Notes under the pieces: generated by a model
The model's input: the letters and a program-made list of their open reading frames with translations, nothing else
Databases searched by the model: none
What the model was told of the DNA's origin: nothing
Position numbers and translations under genes: made by a program
Part shown: positions 6,274 through 7,022 of the stretch, one piece after another
Numbering within the stretch: position 1 is the first letter of the stretch
How the letters are laid out: every line of letters starts with the position of its first letter
DNA from: Dehalococcoidia bacterium
GTDB lineage: Bacteria > Chloroflexota > Dehalococcoidia > JACVQG01 > JAHKAY01
Reading direction: 5' to 3'
Length of the DNA: 7,022 nucleotides
Assembly (NCBI GenBank): GCA_030740315.1
Contig: JASLXN010000077.1
Location: forward strand, 1-7,022

Positions 6274-6316
6274 GGAACATAAAACTCGGACGGGTGGGTG
6301 GGAGAGAGCCAGGTTG

Positions 6317-7022
6317 CTACGCGGTCTCTTTGGACTGCTTTTTCTTGTAACGTTCCCAGGCGAAGACGGCCGCACCTAAGGCCCCACAAATCTGGGGATC
6401 CGGGGCCAGTACCGGATCCAGGCCTATCTTCTCCTTTAGCTTGGACACCATGCCGGTGTTCTTGGAGATGCCGCCGGTGATGGTGAAATCGTTCTCTATG
6501 CTCACTCGCTTTAGCAAGTTATGGCACCGGGTGGCGATGGCATCGTGCAGTCCGGCCAGAATATCAGGTTTGGGGGTACCCTTTTTGGCTAGGGCCATGG
6601 CCTCGGACTTGGCAAACACGGCACAAATCGTATTGAACGGGAGGCTCTGGGTAGACTTCAGGGCGGTTGGGCCTATCTCCTGTAGCGGTATCTGAAGCAC
6701 ATCCCCAATAACCTCCAGGAAACGGCCAGTGCCACCGGCACACTTGTCGTTCATGATGAACTTGGTGACCACCCCGTTCTCGTCAACATTTATGGCCTTG
6801 CAGTCCTGCCCGCCCATGTCCAGGATGGTACGCACCGAGGGAAAGTAATAGTTGGCACCCTTGGCGTGGCAGGATATTTCCGATACGTTGCCATTGGCAA
6901 AGGGCACCAGCACCCGGCCGTACCCGGTCGCTATCACATAGGCCACATCTTTGAGCTCTATACCTAATTTCTTGGACATGTTATCAAACACCATGTTGGC
7001 GGTGCCGATGCTGTCCGGGCCG
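6317..7022 (-). CDS. 2-hydroxyacyl-CoA dehydratase / benzoyl-CoA reductase activator ATPase (BadF/BadG/BcrA/BcrD/HgdC family), partial
   Basis: Only the C-terminal 234 residues are visible; the frame stays open to the window edge, so the N-terminus with the first phosphate loop (usually DIGS-T) lies outside. In this family a homodimeric ASKHA-fold ATPase with one bridging [4Fe-4S] cluster passes an electron at low potential to a dehydratase or benzoyl-CoA reductase. Counting from the internal Met at 6994, the visible motifs are ATGYGR (22-27), EISCHAKGA (39-47), DMGGQDCK (59-66, second phosphate loop), MNDKCAGGTGRFLE (81-94) and TGGISKNTGM. The two cluster cysteines, Cys85 and Cys124 (ICAVFAKSE), are present and 39 residues apart, the same spacing as in HgdC of Acidaminococcus. 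The gene points toward the MFS gene, and its partner subunits should lie beyond 7022. Whether the target is a hydroxyacyl-CoA dehydratase or an aromatic reductase cannot be told here. Confidence 0.95.
   Translation of the reverse strand, partial: GPDSIGTANMVFDNMSKKLGIELKDVAYVIATGYGRVLVPFANGNVSEISCHAKGANYYFPSVRTILDMGGQDCKAINVDENGVVTKFIMNDKCAGGTGRFLEVIGDVLQIPLQEIGPTALKSTQSLPFNTICAVFAKSEAMALAKKGTPKPDILAGLHDAIATRCHNLLKRVSIENDFTITGGISKNTGMVSKLKEKIGLDPVLAPDPQICGALGAAVFAWERYKKKQSKETA

Noticed and set aside
6285..6300. G-quadruplex candidate GGGTGGGTGGG
   Set aside because: Only three G triplets are adjacent; the next long G run is too far away to complete a standard quadruplex.
1..7022. CRISPR arrays, tRNA or rRNA genes, insertion sequences
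   Set aside because: No regularly spaced repeats, no tRNA-like cloverleaf or rRNA sequence, and no transposase motifs or terminal repeats were seen on either strand.

Overview
The window is a GC-rich bacterial segment, densely coded, with several GTG starts and ordinary Shine-Dalgarno sites. Most genes are on the + strand; two ORFs are on the - strand. The gene content points to an anaerobe. It has a ferrous-iron (Feo) transport operon and an oxygen-sensitive [4Fe-4S] activator of the 2-hydroxyacyl-CoA dehydratase / benzoyl-CoA reductase family, next to an acyl-CoA enzyme of the crotonase family. The overall style resembles uncultured Chloroflexota (Dehalococcoidia-like), but that placement is an inference from gene style, not from a marker gene.

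Layout. (1) 1-189 is the 3' end of a Jag/KhpB-type R3H RNA-binding protein. (2) 230-1018 is a crotonase-fold enoyl-CoA hydratase/isomerase lacking both canonical catalytic glutamates. (3) 1019-1210 has no gene and at most a weak hairpin. (4) 1211-1561 (-) is a short ORF that reads like the C-terminal, cysteine-bearing half of a caspase-like (C14) peptidase with its histidine half missing. (5) 1561-1597 is a good sigma70-type promoter with an overlapping inverted repeat. It drives feoB (about 1669-3624), a small nine-cysteine protein (3621-3836) and a DtxR/FeoA fusion (3814-4551), all overlapping and evidently co-transcribed. (6) 4552-4857 is a 306-base non-coding leader with an extended -10 element and three consecutive stem-loops just before the next start. 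(7) 4858-6168 is a 12-TM major facilitator of the monocarboxylate/oxalate-formate type. (8) 6169-6316 is a convergent intergenic region with a G-run/C-run hairpin. (9) 6317-7022 (-) is a BadF/HgdC-type dehydratase activator, cut by the window end.

How the parts work together. FeoB is the GTP-dependent Fe2+ permease. The DtxR/FeoA fusion would sense the metal and regulate the operon, and its C-terminal FeoA-like SH3 domain may also touch FeoB. The cysteine-rich protein between them is probably an accessory metal or Fe-S protein. Iron supply fits a cell running [4Fe-4S] radical dehydratases. The MFS carrier could import small carboxylates, and the crotonase could act on the derived acyl-CoAs, but that link rests only on proximity.

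The features most worth a second look are the caspase-like fragment, the variant Feo cassette with its divergent regulator, and the structured leader of the MFS gene.
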